Notes under the pieces: generated by a model
The model's database searches: none
Told to the model about the DNA's origin: nothing
The model's input: the letters and a program-made list of their open reading frames with translations, nothing else
Assembly: GCA_030041475.1 (NCBI GenBank)
Contig: JASHNU010000073.1
Coordinates: 1 to 64,000 of the forward strand
DNA from: Candidatus Sulfotelmatobacter sp.
Lineage (GTDB): Bacteria; Acidobacteriota; Terriglobia; Terriglobales; Acidobacteriaceae
Reading direction: 5' to 3'
Length of the DNA stretch: 64,000 bases
Position numbers and translations under genes: made by a program
Shown: positions 16,651 to 24,816 of the stretch, piece by piece
Position numbering within the stretch: the stretch's first letter is position 1
Layout: every line of letters begins with the position of its first letter

Positions 16651-17703
16651 ATGGGATTGGGGGATCTCATGTCAGTTTCGGGACGAGCTCTGAAGTTGGG
16701 ATTGTGTGCCACGCTGGTGCTGCCGGGCTTACGCCTCGCTGCCCAGAATGACCCCAGCGTGGTAGCCAATGTTGGCGGGGTCCAGGTCACGATGTCAGAA
16801 CTGGAGCAGGAGGAGTCGGCAAAACTGTTGACTGCACATTATCAGTACTACCAGGCCGAGATTAAAGCACTCAATGATCTTATCGATAAGAAGTTGATTG
16901 AGCAGAAAGCCAAGAGCGAACACCTCACGGTTGAGCAGTTGATCGAACGGGAAATTAATTCGAAGGTAACCGACCCCACGGAAGATCAGATGAAGGTGTA
17001 CTACGAAGGCGTGGAGACCACCCAGCCTTACGAAGCGGTTCGCGACAAGATTCTTGAAAAAATCAGGCAGTTGCGCACCGCCAAGGCGCGCCTCGAATAT
17101 GTGAGGAAGTTGCGCGCCGAAACCGAGGTGTACATCGCTCTCGCTCCGCCGCGGGCAAACCTGGAGACACAAAACACACAGAGTGCTCTGACGCTTGGAC
17201 CGGAGAAGGCACCGATCAAGTTGGTTGAGTTTGCCGACTATGAGTGTCCCTATTGCCAGAAAGTGGCGGCGGATGTAAGAAAACTAGTCGCTGATTATGG
17301 CGACAAGGTTGCGTTCACCTACCGGGATTTCCCCCTGCCGATGCACGCCCGTGCTGAAAAGGCGGCCGAGGCTTCCCGCTGTGCCAACAAGCAGAACAAG
17401 TTCTGGCAATTTCACGACGAGCTGTATCACAGCAAGGAACTTGACGTCGATCAACTCAAAGCGCAAGCCCGCGCTTTGCAGCTGGATTCGACGGAGTTCG
17501 ATAAGTGTCTGGACTCCGGAGAACAGGCCAACGCCGTCGAACAGGATCGCAAGGAAGGCGAGCATCTTGGCATTAACGGCACGCCCAGCTTCTTTGTCAA
17601 CGGGCACTACCTGAGCGGGGCCTTGGATTACGCCAGTTTGCGCCAAATCGTGGAGCAGCAACTCGCTACTCCTGCAAAAGGCGCAAATGGCGCGGGAAAT
17701 TGA
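16651..17703 (+). CDS. DsbA-like thioredoxin-fold oxidoreductase with SurA-like N-terminal domain
   Basis: ATG 16651 follows AAGGA; ATG 16669 after GGGGA is an alternative. The protein has 350 aa. A signal peptide (ALKLGLCATLVLPGLRLAAQ) is followed by a helical SurA/PpiC N-terminal-like region (residues ~35-165; VVANVGGVQVTMSELEQEE, then IDKKLIEQKAKSE). Residues ~180-335 are a DsbA-type thioredoxin fold with active site C199-P-Y-C202 in FADYECPYCQKVA and the cis-proline loop GTPSFFVNG. It would form or shuffle disulfides in exported proteins. Its chaperone-like N-terminus may hold substrates. The two eight-cysteine paralogues immediately upstream are obvious candidate substrates (inference from context). 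Confidence 0.9.
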   Translation: MGLGDLMSVSGRALKLGLCATLVLPGLRLAAQNDPSVVANVGGVQVTMSELEQEESAKLLTAHYQYYQAEIKALNDLIDKKLIEQKAKSEHLTVEQLIEREINSKVTDPTEDQMKVYYEGVETTQPYEAVRDKILEKIRQLRTAKARLEYVRKLRAETEVYIALAPPRANLETQNTQSALTLGPEKAPIKLVEFADYECPYCQKVAADVRKLVADYGDKVAFTYRDFPLPMHARAEKAAEASRCANKQNKFWQFHDELYHSKELDVDQLKAQARALQLDSTEFDKCLDSGEQANAVEQDRKEGEHLGINGTPSFFVNGHYLSGALDYASLRQIVEQQLATPAKGANGAGN

Positions 17704-17742
17704 GCTTTCGGGCCCTCCCCCAATCGACTCTCCGGGCCTGCA

Positions 17743-17779
17743 CCGGAGGTTCAAGTTCGGCTTGGACCTCCGGTTCTTT
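17743..17779 (+). terminator. intrinsic terminator after the DsbA-like gene
   Basis: CCGGAGGTTCAAG and CTTGGACCTCCGG pair with one mismatch around a short TTCGG loop, followed by TTCTTT. It lies about 40 bp after the stop codon. Confidence 0.8.
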
Positions 17780-17797
17780 GTGGCCTTAAAAGGTTAA

Positions 17798-17893
17798 GCC
17801 ATTACGGTTAATCCAAATGGGTGATTGAACGGCAAGATAATGGCAAGGTAACTTACCCCCTCGTTGGCCGCATGTATCCCCCCTCGCGGCCAA
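17798..17893 (+). other. two perfect hairpins in the long leader of the FG-GAP gene
   Basis: GCCATTA (17798-17804) pairs with TAATGGC (17838-17844). TTGGCCGC (17864-17871) pairs with GCGGCCAA (17886-17893) across a C-rich loop. Together with the next feature they fill most of the 407-bp gap between the DsbA-like and FG-GAP genes, which holds no gene. Confidence 0.5.
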
Positions 17894-17942
17894 GGCAACT
17901 CCCCCTCATTTCTCCCCCTCGGTACTTGTGCCATGGCGGCAG

Positions 17943-18040
17943 TGGCGATGTGTGCCTGCTTCCCTCGCAGTATTCAGGTTCGCCGGCGTCCCGCAAGTAG
18001 GAATGGGAAGCGAACCTGAGGCGTAAGGAACGGCACGCCA
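17943..18040 (+). ncRNA. candidate structured RNA or 5'-leader element
   Basis: Nested complementary segments can fold into one long arm. They are TGGC/GCCA (17943-46/18037-40), GTGCC/GGCAC (17952-56/18032-36), TTCC/GGAA (17960-63/18027-30), TCAGGTTCGC/GCGAACCTGA (17974-83/18010-19) and TCCC/GGGA (17989-92/18005-08). Internal loops are purine-rich. The element ends 71 bases before the FG-GAP start codon, so a cis-regulatory leader is likelier than a free RNA. I could not match it to a known riboswitch. Confidence 0.45.
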
Positions 18041-18111
18041 CCGCCCAGAACGCCTGCCCATGGCCGAGTCCAGACAGGTCGGACATCAAATTAGGCGATC
18101 GAGGAGACCCC

Positions 18112-21100
18112 ATGTTGCGGCATAAGTTGGTGGGACTTGCACTTTACATATCGTTTGGGTCGGTGGGAATGATACTCGCTCAGGCTGCGCAATTTCTCGA
18201 GGCACCTCAGTATTGCACGTTGCCTGCCACCGGGAATGTTTGTCCTATAGCGAATCCTCAAGCCGTGGCCACTGGAGACTTCAACGGCGATGGAAACCTC
18301 GACCTTGCCGTGGCCAACTCGACCGGCAATACCGTCAGTGTTCTACTTGGCAACGGCGCTGGCGGATTCACCTTCGCGGCGGACTACGCAGTTGGAAGTA
18401 CTCCCAAGGGTATTGCCGTCGGACAAACTAGAGGCAGCGGGCAACCCTACGACTTGATAGTCACCAACTCGCTCGGCAACACCGTCAGCATTCTTCTAGG
18501 CAACGGCGATGGCTCCTTCCAGGCACAAACGCTTTACAACACCGGAACTAAACCGATGGGAGTGGCCGTCGGCAACTTTAGCACTAGCGGCAACCTCGAC
18601 CTCGTGGTTACCAACTCCGACGACAACACCGTCGGCGTGCTGCTCGGCAATGGCGACGGGACCTTTCAGACAATGGTCACGTACCGGTCCGGGTTCAATC
18701 CGACTTCAGTCGCTGTGGGCGATTTCACCGGCAGCGGAGTTTTGGACCTGGCCGTCGCGAACAACAACACCAACAACGTCTTAAGCATTTTGATGGGCAA
18801 CGGCGATGGCACCTTTCAGGGACAAACGCAGGTCGCAACAGGAAACACGCCGATTTGGGTCGCGCTGGGGGACTTTAATGGAGACGGCTATCTTGACATC
18901 GCAGTAGCGGATGAAGAGGGGAACACCGTCAGCATATTGCTCGGCAAAGGAAACGGTGGATTCCAGACCCATGTGGACTACCCGACGGCGTTGTTTCCCA
19001 CAGCCGTGGCGGTTGCAGACTTCGACGGAAACGGAACACTGGATCTAGCCGTGTCTTCAGGAAATGGCAACACGGTGAGCGTGTTGTGGGGAAATGGCGA
19101 CGGCACTTTTTCCGCGCAAGACAACTTAGGAACTGGTGACATTCCCTACTCGGTGATTACCGGAGACTTCAACAATGACGGAAAGACCGATCTGGTAGTA
19201 GCCAATTCCGGAGGAAACTCACTCAGCGTCATCCTGAACGATGGTGGTCAGGCCTTCCAGGCGCGTGAGGACTATCCCGCGGGGGGCACTGAACCCTATT
19301 CAATTGTGGCCGCCGATTTGAACGGGAACGGCATCTTGGACTTGGCGGTGGCGATCAGCAACTGCCCAGTCTTCCCCAACTGCGGGCCGGGAGGGGTCGC
19401 GATCATGGTGGGCAATGGCGACGGGACTTTCCAAACGCCGACCTCTCTTCTCTCAACGGGCACTAACACGGACCCTGATTCTCTCGCGGTGGGCGACTTC
19501 AACGGAGATGGAATTCCTGACCTTGCGGTGGCAAATTACGCCACAGGCACGGTCAGCGTGCTGTTGGGAAACGGGGGCACGCCTCCCACGTTCCAGGGCC
19601 ATATCGATTCGCCCGTCGGCAGCGAGCCGGCTGCGCTTGCGGTGGGCGATTTCAACGGTGATGGAAAACTAGACCTGGCAGTCGCGAACTTCCATGACAA
19701 CACGGTCAGCGTGCTGTTGGGCAACGGCAACGGAACCTTCACGGCTGCGCCGTCGTCGCCCTATACCGTGGGCCATGGTCCTGTTTCCATCGCGGTGGGA
19801 GACTTCACAGGAAGCGGCATTCTCGATCTGGTGGTGATCAACGAAACTGATAACAATGCCACTGTTTTGCTCGGCAACGGCACGGGCTCCTTCCCGAACC
19901 AGTCGAACTACCCGATCGTTGCCGGCGGCAACCCGCTCTCGGTCGCGGTAGGCGATTTCACCGGCAGCGGTGTTCTCGATCTGGCGGTCGCCGATTATCA
20001 GAAGCAGGAAGTGAGCATACTGCTGGGCAATGGCAGTGGCGGGTTCGGAACCGCGACGCAGTTTTCCACGGGCGCGAATCCATCTTCAGTGGTCATTGCA
20101 GATTTCAATGGCGACGGGATCCCAGATCTCGCGCTCACCAGCACTCCGTTGGGGACCGCACCTGGAAATGAAGTCAGCATACTTCTAGGCAATCCTCAAA
20201 TTCCGGGGGCATTCCTTCCGTATACGCTCTACGGAACAGGGTCACAAGCCTATTCTGCCGCCGTTGGCGCATTCAGTAATGACGGGACCGCAGATGTGGC
20301 GGTGGCGAACGGGATCAGCAACACCGTGAGCGTTTTGCTGAACACGCAGGGTACGCACATCAGCGTTGTAGCTTCGGTCAACCCCTCTAATTACGGCCAG
20401 TCGGTGACATTTACCACGACGGTTACCCCGAGCCTGACCGGAATGCCCGCACCTACCGGTACGGTAACGCTGAAGAACGGAACCACCGTCCTGGGCTCAG
20501 GTACGCTGGTGAGCGGAAGCTTTTCGGCTAGTACCAGCGCCCTGCCGGCGGGCACCGACACAATATCGGCGTCCTACTCCGGCGACAGCAACTTCCAGCC
20601 TCACACGGTCAGTGTGACCCAAACGGTCCTGCCCGGTCCGGCCAGCACGACTACAGCGTTGAATGCCAGTTCCAACTTGCCGAGCCTGACGCTCACCGCG
20701 ACGGTAAGCTCCGTGGCCCCCGGCACGCCGACGGGCACCGTGACCTTCATGGACGGGACCACTCAACTCGGCAGCCCGATGCCGTTGAACGGCAGTGGGG
20801 TCGCGACTTTGTCCTCAGTGACTTCGCTCCCTGCCGGAACTCAGAACATCACGGCGATCTATAGCGGCGACACGAATTTCACCGGCAGCACTTCGAGCGC
20901 TGTCCCCGTAAACGCGGGCTTCGCGCTCACCGATGTCGCCTTGTCGCCGGGTTCGGTCCAACCAGGCGGGTCGGCTACTTCCACTATCACCATCGCCCCA
21001 ACGAATGGCTTCAACCCGTCGTTGGTCACGTTCACGTGCGCGGTCACCGGCGGAGGGACCCCGGCGCCGACCTGCAGCGTGGGCGCGATTACTGGTTCGG

Positions 21101-21453
21101 GCACGGCGCCAGTGACCGTCTCGACCACTGCAAACACGCAGAGACTCGCCGCGCTGTTCACAGATCGTCGTCCGGGCGCGCTGCTTGCGTTCGGGTTGTT
21201 GATTCCGGCTCTGCTTCTGGGCGCGGGTGGTCTGAGCAAGCAGCAGCGGCAAAAGATGCTCGTGTGCTGCCTGGCTGTGCTGGTGCTCGGCGGTTGCCTG
21301 TTCCAGGCGGCCTGCGGCGGTGGAAGCAGTTCGACCAGCACGCCGCCACCGAGCGGTGGCACTCCGGCTGGCACATACACAATCAGCGTTACGGGTGCCT
21401 CGGGCAGCGTGACTGGTGTGCAAGCGCCGGCTTTGACCCTGACAGTGCAGTAG
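18112..21453 (+). CDS. large secreted FG-GAP/VCBS-repeat protein with Ig-like domains
   Basis: ATG 18112 is preceded by GAGGAG, giving 1113 aa. After a signal peptide (LVGLALYISFGSVGMILAQA) come about a dozen FG-GAP/VCBS repeats. Each has the calcium-binding pattern D(F/L)NGDGxxDLAVAN followed by NTVSVLLGNGDGTFQ, to residue ~740. Two Ig-like domains of the Big_3 type follow (NPSNYGQSVTFTTTVTPS; SSVAPGTPTGTVTFMDG). The C-terminal part is odd. Two hydrophobic stretches (ALLAFGLLIPALLLGAGG and MLVCCLAVLVLGGCLFQA) are followed by a Ser/Thr/Pro-rich segment and a last beta-rich piece. It is probably cell-surface anchored. Function may be adhesion or sugar binding, but nothing in the sequence fixes it. 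Confidence 0.9.
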   Translation: MLRHKLVGLALYISFGSVGMILAQAAQFLEAPQYCTLPATGNVCPIANPQAVATGDFNGDGNLDLAVANSTGNTVSVLLGNGAGGFTFAADYAVGSTPKGIAVGQTRGSGQPYDLIVTNSLGNTVSILLGNGDGSFQAQTLYNTGTKPMGVAVGNFSTSGNLDLVVTNSDDNTVGVLLGNGDGTFQTMVTYRSGFNPTSVAVGDFTGSGVLDLAVANNNTNNVLSILMGNGDGTFQGQTQVATGNTPIWVALGDFNGDGYLDIAVADEEGNTVSILLGKGNGGFQTHVDYPTALFPTAVAVADFDGNGTLDLAVSSGNGNTVSVLWGNGDGTFSAQDNLGTGDIPYSVITGDFNNDGKTDLVVANSGGNSLSVILNDGGQAFQAREDYPAGGTEPYSIVAADLNGNGILDLAVAISNCPVFPNCGPGGVAIMVGNGDGTFQTPTSLLSTGTNTDPDSLAVGDFNGDGIPDLAVANYATGTVSVLLGNGGTPPTFQGHIDSPVGSEPAALAVGDFNGDGKLDLAVANFHDNTVSVLLGNGNGTFTAAPSSPYTVGHGPVSIAVGDFTGSGILDLVVINETDNNATVLLGNGTGSFPNQSNYPIVAGGNPLSVAVGDFTGSGVLDLAVADYQKQEVSILLGNGSGGFGTATQFSTGANPSSVVIADFNGDGIPDLALTSTPLGTAPGNEVSILLGNPQIPGAFLPYTLYGTGSQAYSAAVGAFSNDGTADVAVANGISNTVSVLLNTQGTHISVVASVNPSNYGQSVTFTTTVTPSLTGMPAPTGTVTLKNGTTVLGSGTLVSGSFSASTSALPAGTDTISASYSGDSNFQPHTVSVTQTVLPGPASTTTALNASSNLPSLTLTATVSSVAPGTPTGTVTFMDGTTQLGSPMPLNGSGVATLSSVTSLPAGTQNITAIYSGDTNFTGSTSSAVPVNAGFALTDVALSPGSVQPGGSATSTITIAPTNGFNPSLVTFTCAVTGGGTPAPTCSVGAITGSGTAPVTVSTTANTQRLAALFTDRRPGALLAFGLLIPALLLGAGGLSKQQRQKMLVCCLAVLVLGGCLFQAACGGGSSSTSTPPPSGGTPAGTYTISVTGASGSVTGVQAPALTLTVQ

Positions 21454-21468
21454 GGAGCGCTTTGATGC

Positions 21469-21508
21469 GGGCGGAAACCAACAACTGGTTTCCGCCCATT
21501 TCTTTTTT
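21469..21508 (+). terminator. intrinsic terminator of the FG-GAP gene
   Basis: GGGCGGAAACCA and TGGTTTCCGCCC form a perfect 12-bp stem with loop ACAAC, followed by ATTTCTTTTTT. It lies 16 bp after the stop codon. Confidence 0.95.
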
Positions 21509-21543
21509 GGGAGAGAACTCGGCTGCCGCGGAATCGACGACCG

Positions 21544-22005
21544 TCACTGCGAGCGAATTACGGCCTCTGCCTTAAGAATTGCCTTCTGCTTCAGCTCCCA
21601 GGATTGAATCGCCTTGCGGCATCCTTCCCGCGCCAGGCTGGTGCTGAGTTGCCGCTCGGCTTCATCAAACGTGTTTTCCGCATCCATTCTGGCGCGGTAT
21701 GCCTCGTCATCGGCCGCCTTGATTTTCCTGGCGACGAGAATTGCCTCCGGATCGATTCCCGAAGAATGATTCTGCCGTTTATCCCCATTGCGCTGAACGC
21801 CCTGCGCCGCCAAACTTTCATAGGCCGCGCGGACGCCATTCGTCCAGCGTTGTTTGACGGCATCGCTCAGACGATCCAGCGCCGCATTCGCCTCATCGGC
21901 CGTTTTGCGCACCGCTTTCTTCTCGCGTAGCCACTTCATTACCGACCACGCCATGGCTTCGGTCATCAGACCTGTCGCAGTCTCAACTTCCGGCAGTTTT
22001 TCCAT
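21544..22005 (-). CDS. small helical protein of unknown function next to the phasin gene
   Basis: ATG 22005 is chosen because AAGAAGG lies 7 bases upstream; a GTG further upstream (22128) has no such support. The 153-aa product is almost entirely charged alpha helix (MTEAMAWSVMKWLREKKAVRKTADEANAALDRL, which I shorten here to its key pattern of Lys/Glu with Ala/Leu). There is no signal peptide or membrane segment. It is divergent from the PhaR-type promoter of the first phasin-like gene, so it may share regulation and could act at granules. The family is not recognised. Confidence 0.65.
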   Translation of the reverse strand: MEKLPEVETATGLMTEAMAWSVMKWLREKKAVRKTADEANAALDRLSDAVKQRWTNGVRAAYESLAAQGVQRNGDKRQNHSSGIDPEAILVARKIKAADDEAYRARMDAENTFDEAERQLSTSLAREGCRKAIQSWELKQKAILKAEAVIRSQ

Positions 22006-22167
22006 AACAAAACCTTCTTTTTCCGGAACCCCGGGGAAATCGCTTACGAGAAGCGAGCCGGCTTTCGTGCAAAATGAACTGTTCGGAGAATAGATGCCGT
22101 CGGTTTCCGGTTGCGTGACGGAAATCACAGTTCGCCGTGATGCGGCGCAATATTGACCATCCGACTA

Positions 22168-22196
22168 TTGACTCCTATGCTCATGAATACTACAGT
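22168..22196 (+). promoter_or_regulatory. sigma70-type promoter of phasin-like gene 1
   Basis: The -35 TTGACT (22168-22173) and -10 TACAGT (22191-22196) are separated by exactly 17 bp. The PhaR-type palindrome begins 9 bp after the -10. The layout is the same as at the second phasin-like gene. Confidence 0.75.
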
Positions 22197-22205
22197 ATTC
22201 CTGAA

Positions 22206-22220
22206 TGCTGCAATGCAGCA
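22206..22220. promoter_or_regulatory. PhaR-type operator TGCTGCAATGCAGCA, site 1
   Basis: This 15-bp dyad contains CTGC-AAT-GCAG, fitting the CTGC-N3/4-GCAG recognition pattern reported for the Paracoccus PhaR repressor. It overlaps the expected transcription start and is followed by the GGAGG ribosome-binding site of the phasin-like gene. An identical copy lies at 27400-27414. Confidence 0.75.
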
Positions 22221-22234
22221 ATCGGAGGCGATTT

Positions 22235-22999
22235 ATGCCAACCCACACGAAGTCCCACGAGCTGCACTCTCCCCTGGCCATCTTCACCGAGCTGGCCGTC
22301 GAGGGAACGGCGAGCCTCGTGGAGGCGCAGCGCACGCTGCTGAACCTCGCACAACAGGAAAACGAAATCATTCTTAATGGAGTCAAGGAACGCATTGGCG
22401 GCTTCGTGCCGGCCGTCGCCATGACCGATCTGGTCAAACGGAGCGTCGACACCCTGATCGGAATGCAGCAGGAACTGCTGACCAATACCAGCAAACAAAC
22501 CTTGCACTGGCTGGAGTCGGAGAAAGCCGGCAAGGGCGAGCGCGGTGCCCATCTGGCGGAGTTTGCCCGCGAGGGCGTGGAGACCTTCACCCGCGCGCAA
22601 AAGAAATTCCTCGATGTCCTCGGACAAGAGGCAACCAGATTAACCCGTGGCAAGCATGAGCACGACGGCAAGCCGGCGAAAAAGACGGAACTGGCCCACT
22701 TGGCCCGTGAAGCCGGCAATGCCTTTGTGGAAGCCCAGAAGCGGCTGCTCGATGTCATGGGGCAGCAAATGAACGTCAACCTCGACTTGGCCACGCGCAG
22801 CCTGGAGATGATTTCGCCGGCTCAGCTGCTGCCGGTCGCCAACATAACCGGTGAGGGCGTGAAGAGCTTCGTGGAGGCGGAGAAGTCGATTCTCGGATCG
22901 TTGATGCGGCCCGCAACAATGCGGCCGCCGAAGAAGGTCGTGGTCCGGGCCAGGCACAAACCCGGCCGCGCCGTCCGTCCGAAACCCGTGGCGGTTTAA
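22235..22999 (+). CDS. phasin-like granule-associated protein 1
   Basis: ATG 22235 (MPTHTKSHELHSPLAIF) has GGAGG six bases upstream, giving 254 aa. The protein consists of repeated amphipathic helices of one pattern: a hydrophobic/Ala segment, then EAQ(R/K)xLLxL and a Gln/Glu segment. Examples are VEAQRTLLNLAQQEN, TRAQKKFLDVLGQEA and VEAQKRLLDVMGQQM. The C-terminal tail is very basic (KKVVVRARHKPGRAVRPKP) and could bind DNA or acidic lipid. Such helices coat PHA or lipid bodies in phasins. The PhaR-type operator in its promoter supports that role. Sequence identity to the second phasin-like protein is moderate but the layout is the same. Confidence 0.75.
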   Translation: MPTHTKSHELHSPLAIFTELAVEGTASLVEAQRTLLNLAQQENEIILNGVKERIGGFVPAVAMTDLVKRSVDTLIGMQQELLTNTSKQTLHWLESEKAGKGERGAHLAEFAREGVETFTRAQKKFLDVLGQEATRLTRGKHEHDGKPAKKTELAHLAREAGNAFVEAQKRLLDVMGQQMNVNLDLATRSLEMISPAQLLPVANITGEGVKSFVEAEKSILGSLMRPATMRPPKKVVVRARHKPGRAVRPKPVAV

Positions 23000-23007
23000 T
23001 CTGCAAT

Positions 23008-23036
23008 CTGCGAGGCCCGGACGGCGGGCCTCGCAG
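23008..23036. terminator. bidirectional hairpin between convergent genes
   Basis: CTGCGAGGCCC and GGGCCTCGCAG form a perfect 11-bp stem. It fills the 41-bp gap between phasin-like gene 1 and the convergent kinase-like gene. No long U-run is present. Confidence 0.65.
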
Positions 23037-23040
23037 GACT

Positions 23041-24723
23041 TCAGGTACTCGCGGCGGAAGCTGTGGCTCCTCGCGCTACCCCACGGTCTGACATGCGGTT
23101 CAACATTGCCTGTTCCCACTGCACCCACAAGCGGCTGGTAAAGAGCAGCGCGCTGCACTGCAACGTGAGCCAATCGCGCGTGCGCAGCGGCGATCGGTAG
23201 GCCTGCCGATTGGCCAGCCAATGCTGGGCGACTTGACGCGCGATGGTGAACCCCATCGCGGGATTGGCTCCGACGATGTCGCCCAGGATTCCCTCCAGCG
23301 TGAACATCACCTTGGAAAGCATGATCAGCGAAGCCGGAAAGCGGATGCCTTTCATCGCAACCTGCTCCAGCAGGCGCATAGCATCCGCCCCGCTGGGCAT
23401 TGTCGATACCGGCAATTCCGCGAGAAACTGCGCTACGGATGCCCGCGCGGCGCGGCCTCGCGGCGAGGTGCTGCGAAATGGATGCTGACTGAGCGCCGAG
23501 ACTGCATTGCAAACGCCGATCGGATCGCGCAATGTGACCATCAGAAACAGCAGCGCCAGGTGGCGGCGCTGCTCGCGGCCAAGGCGCTCCCGAAGCGCCC
23601 AATCGAGGATGGCGAGTTCGCCAGTGCGATTGTCGTAGAGCAGATTGCCGGCGTGCGGATCGCCGTGGAAGATCGCATCCTGCGTTGCGGCAAACAGGGG
23701 CACGGCCACCAGCGCTTCGACGAGCTGCTCAGCCAGTTTCCGCCGGCCCGCGGCGGGCAGTCGAGAGGCTGCGTTTGTGACTTTGATGCCCCGCAGTTCG
23801 CTGAGAGCAGTGACTCTCGGCGTGCAAAAAGTTGAAATCACTTGCGGGATACGCACGCCGGGAAATGAACCGTACAACATCGCGGCTTCCATCAGCGTCT
23901 TCTGCTCGCGGCGAAAGTTCACTTCGTGCCGCAACAGGCGCCGGACTTTGCGAAACGTATCGGGGATCAGGTGCGCGGGAAAACCATAGGTATGGTGTCG
24001 GTCGCCGAAGTAATGCGCTAATCCCTGCAGGTAATCCATGTCTTCAGAGAAATATTCGGGGATGTGCGGCTTCAGAACCTTGAACACTCCGCGTTCGCGT
24101 TTGCCGGTGTTGGGGTTTCGCCAGGTGAAGCGCACCACCGCGCTGACGCTCGCCTCTTTGAGTATCTTCGGCGCGACCTCGACAGCGAAGCGTTGTATTC
24201 GTGGGCCAAGTTCCCGCTCGATGATGGAGCGGATGTCTTCCGGTTGCACATCGCGTATGCCATTTTCCAGCTTGGCGAGCGCGTTGCGCAGAGCCGGGTG
24301 CAGGTGCTGGTTGCGCGCGATGACCTGGCCCAGCTTCTGCAGACCCGGGACTTTTGCGATGAGCCGCAGCAGGCGCGCTTCGGGAGGGGTGTCGAGCGGA
24401 AGCTCGATCTGCTCCAGAAGCTTGGGGGCGAGACGGGCCGGCGAGAGACGCGCCACCACGAACATCATCGAATCCCGTACGGGAGGACGCCATTTCACAT
24501 AAGCGTTCGGAACCAGCGCATCCACGGGCACGATTTCATCTACGATCCACTTCGCCATGGCGTCGCGCAGGGATTCGCCGAGCGGGCTCTTCAAGCCGTC
24601 TTCGATGGCGCGAATTTTTTCTTCCGCGGTGGCGCCTTGGGGAAGAAAATTCTCGAGCGCAGCGCGCAATTGGGCCGGCGCAATTTGCCCGATGCCTCCG
24701 GCAATGGCAGTCGAGTCCAGCAT
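23041..24723 (-). CDS. UbiB/AarF (ABC1/ADCK) family atypical kinase-like protein
   Basis: This 560-aa protein starts at ATG 24723; there is no clear ribosome-binding site. The ABC1 core is recognisable from RGVFKVLKPHIPEYFSEDMDYL (nucleotide-binding lysine region) to FHGDPHAGNLLYD and LAILDWALRERLG, the HGD-type catalytic loop and DxD-like metal-binding segment. Family members bind ATP and act on ubiquinone biosynthesis or lipid homeostasis at membranes. The C-terminal ~130 residues contain hydrophobic stretches. This copy lies between phasin-like and CrtC/AttH-like genes rather than with ubiquinone genes. A lipid-related role specific to this region is plausible. Confidence 0.85.
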   Translation of the reverse strand: MLDSTAIAGGIGQIAPAQLRAALENFLPQGATAEEKIRAIEDGLKSPLGESLRDAMAKWIVDEIVPVDALVPNAYVKWRPPVRDSMMFVVARLSPARLAPKLLEQIELPLDTPPEARLLRLIAKVPGLQKLGQVIARNQHLHPALRNALAKLENGIRDVQPEDIRSIIERELGPRIQRFAVEVAPKILKEASVSAVVRFTWRNPNTGKRERGVFKVLKPHIPEYFSEDMDYLQGLAHYFGDRHHTYGFPAHLIPDTFRKVRRLLRHEVNFRREQKTLMEAAMLYGSFPGVRIPQVISTFCTPRVTALSELRGIKVTNAASRLPAAGRRKLAEQLVEALVAVPLFAATQDAIFHGDPHAGNLLYDNRTGELAILDWALRERLGREQRRHLALLFLMVTLRDPIGVCNAVSALSQHPFRSTSPRGRAARASVAQFLAELPVSTMPSGADAMRLLEQVAMKGIRFPASLIMLSKVMFTLEGILGDIVGANPAMGFTIARQVAQHWLANRQAYRSPLRTRDWLTLQCSALLFTSRLWVQWEQAMLNRMSDRGVARGATASAAST

Positions 24724-24770
24724 AAGAATGAATGTACCAGCTCACTATCGTCGTCCGAGCCGGGATGCGC

Positions 24771-24786
24771 AGTGACCTGAATCACC
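24771..24786. promoter_or_regulatory. CRP-like dyad between divergent kinase-like and CrtC/AttH-like genes
   Basis: AGTGACCTGAATCACC has the core GTGA-CCTGAA-TCAC. This is the same 14-bp core as the perfect site at 6614-6629. It lies 48 bp upstream of the kinase-like gene and 31 bp upstream of the divergent gene. Confidence 0.45.
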
Positions 24787-24816
24787 CTGGAATTCCAGGG
24801 GCTGTGAGAGACTTTT

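Noticed and set aside
17943-18040. Known c-di-GMP (GEMM) riboswitch
   Set aside because: The conserved GEMM core sequences are absent; only generic secondary structure is supported.
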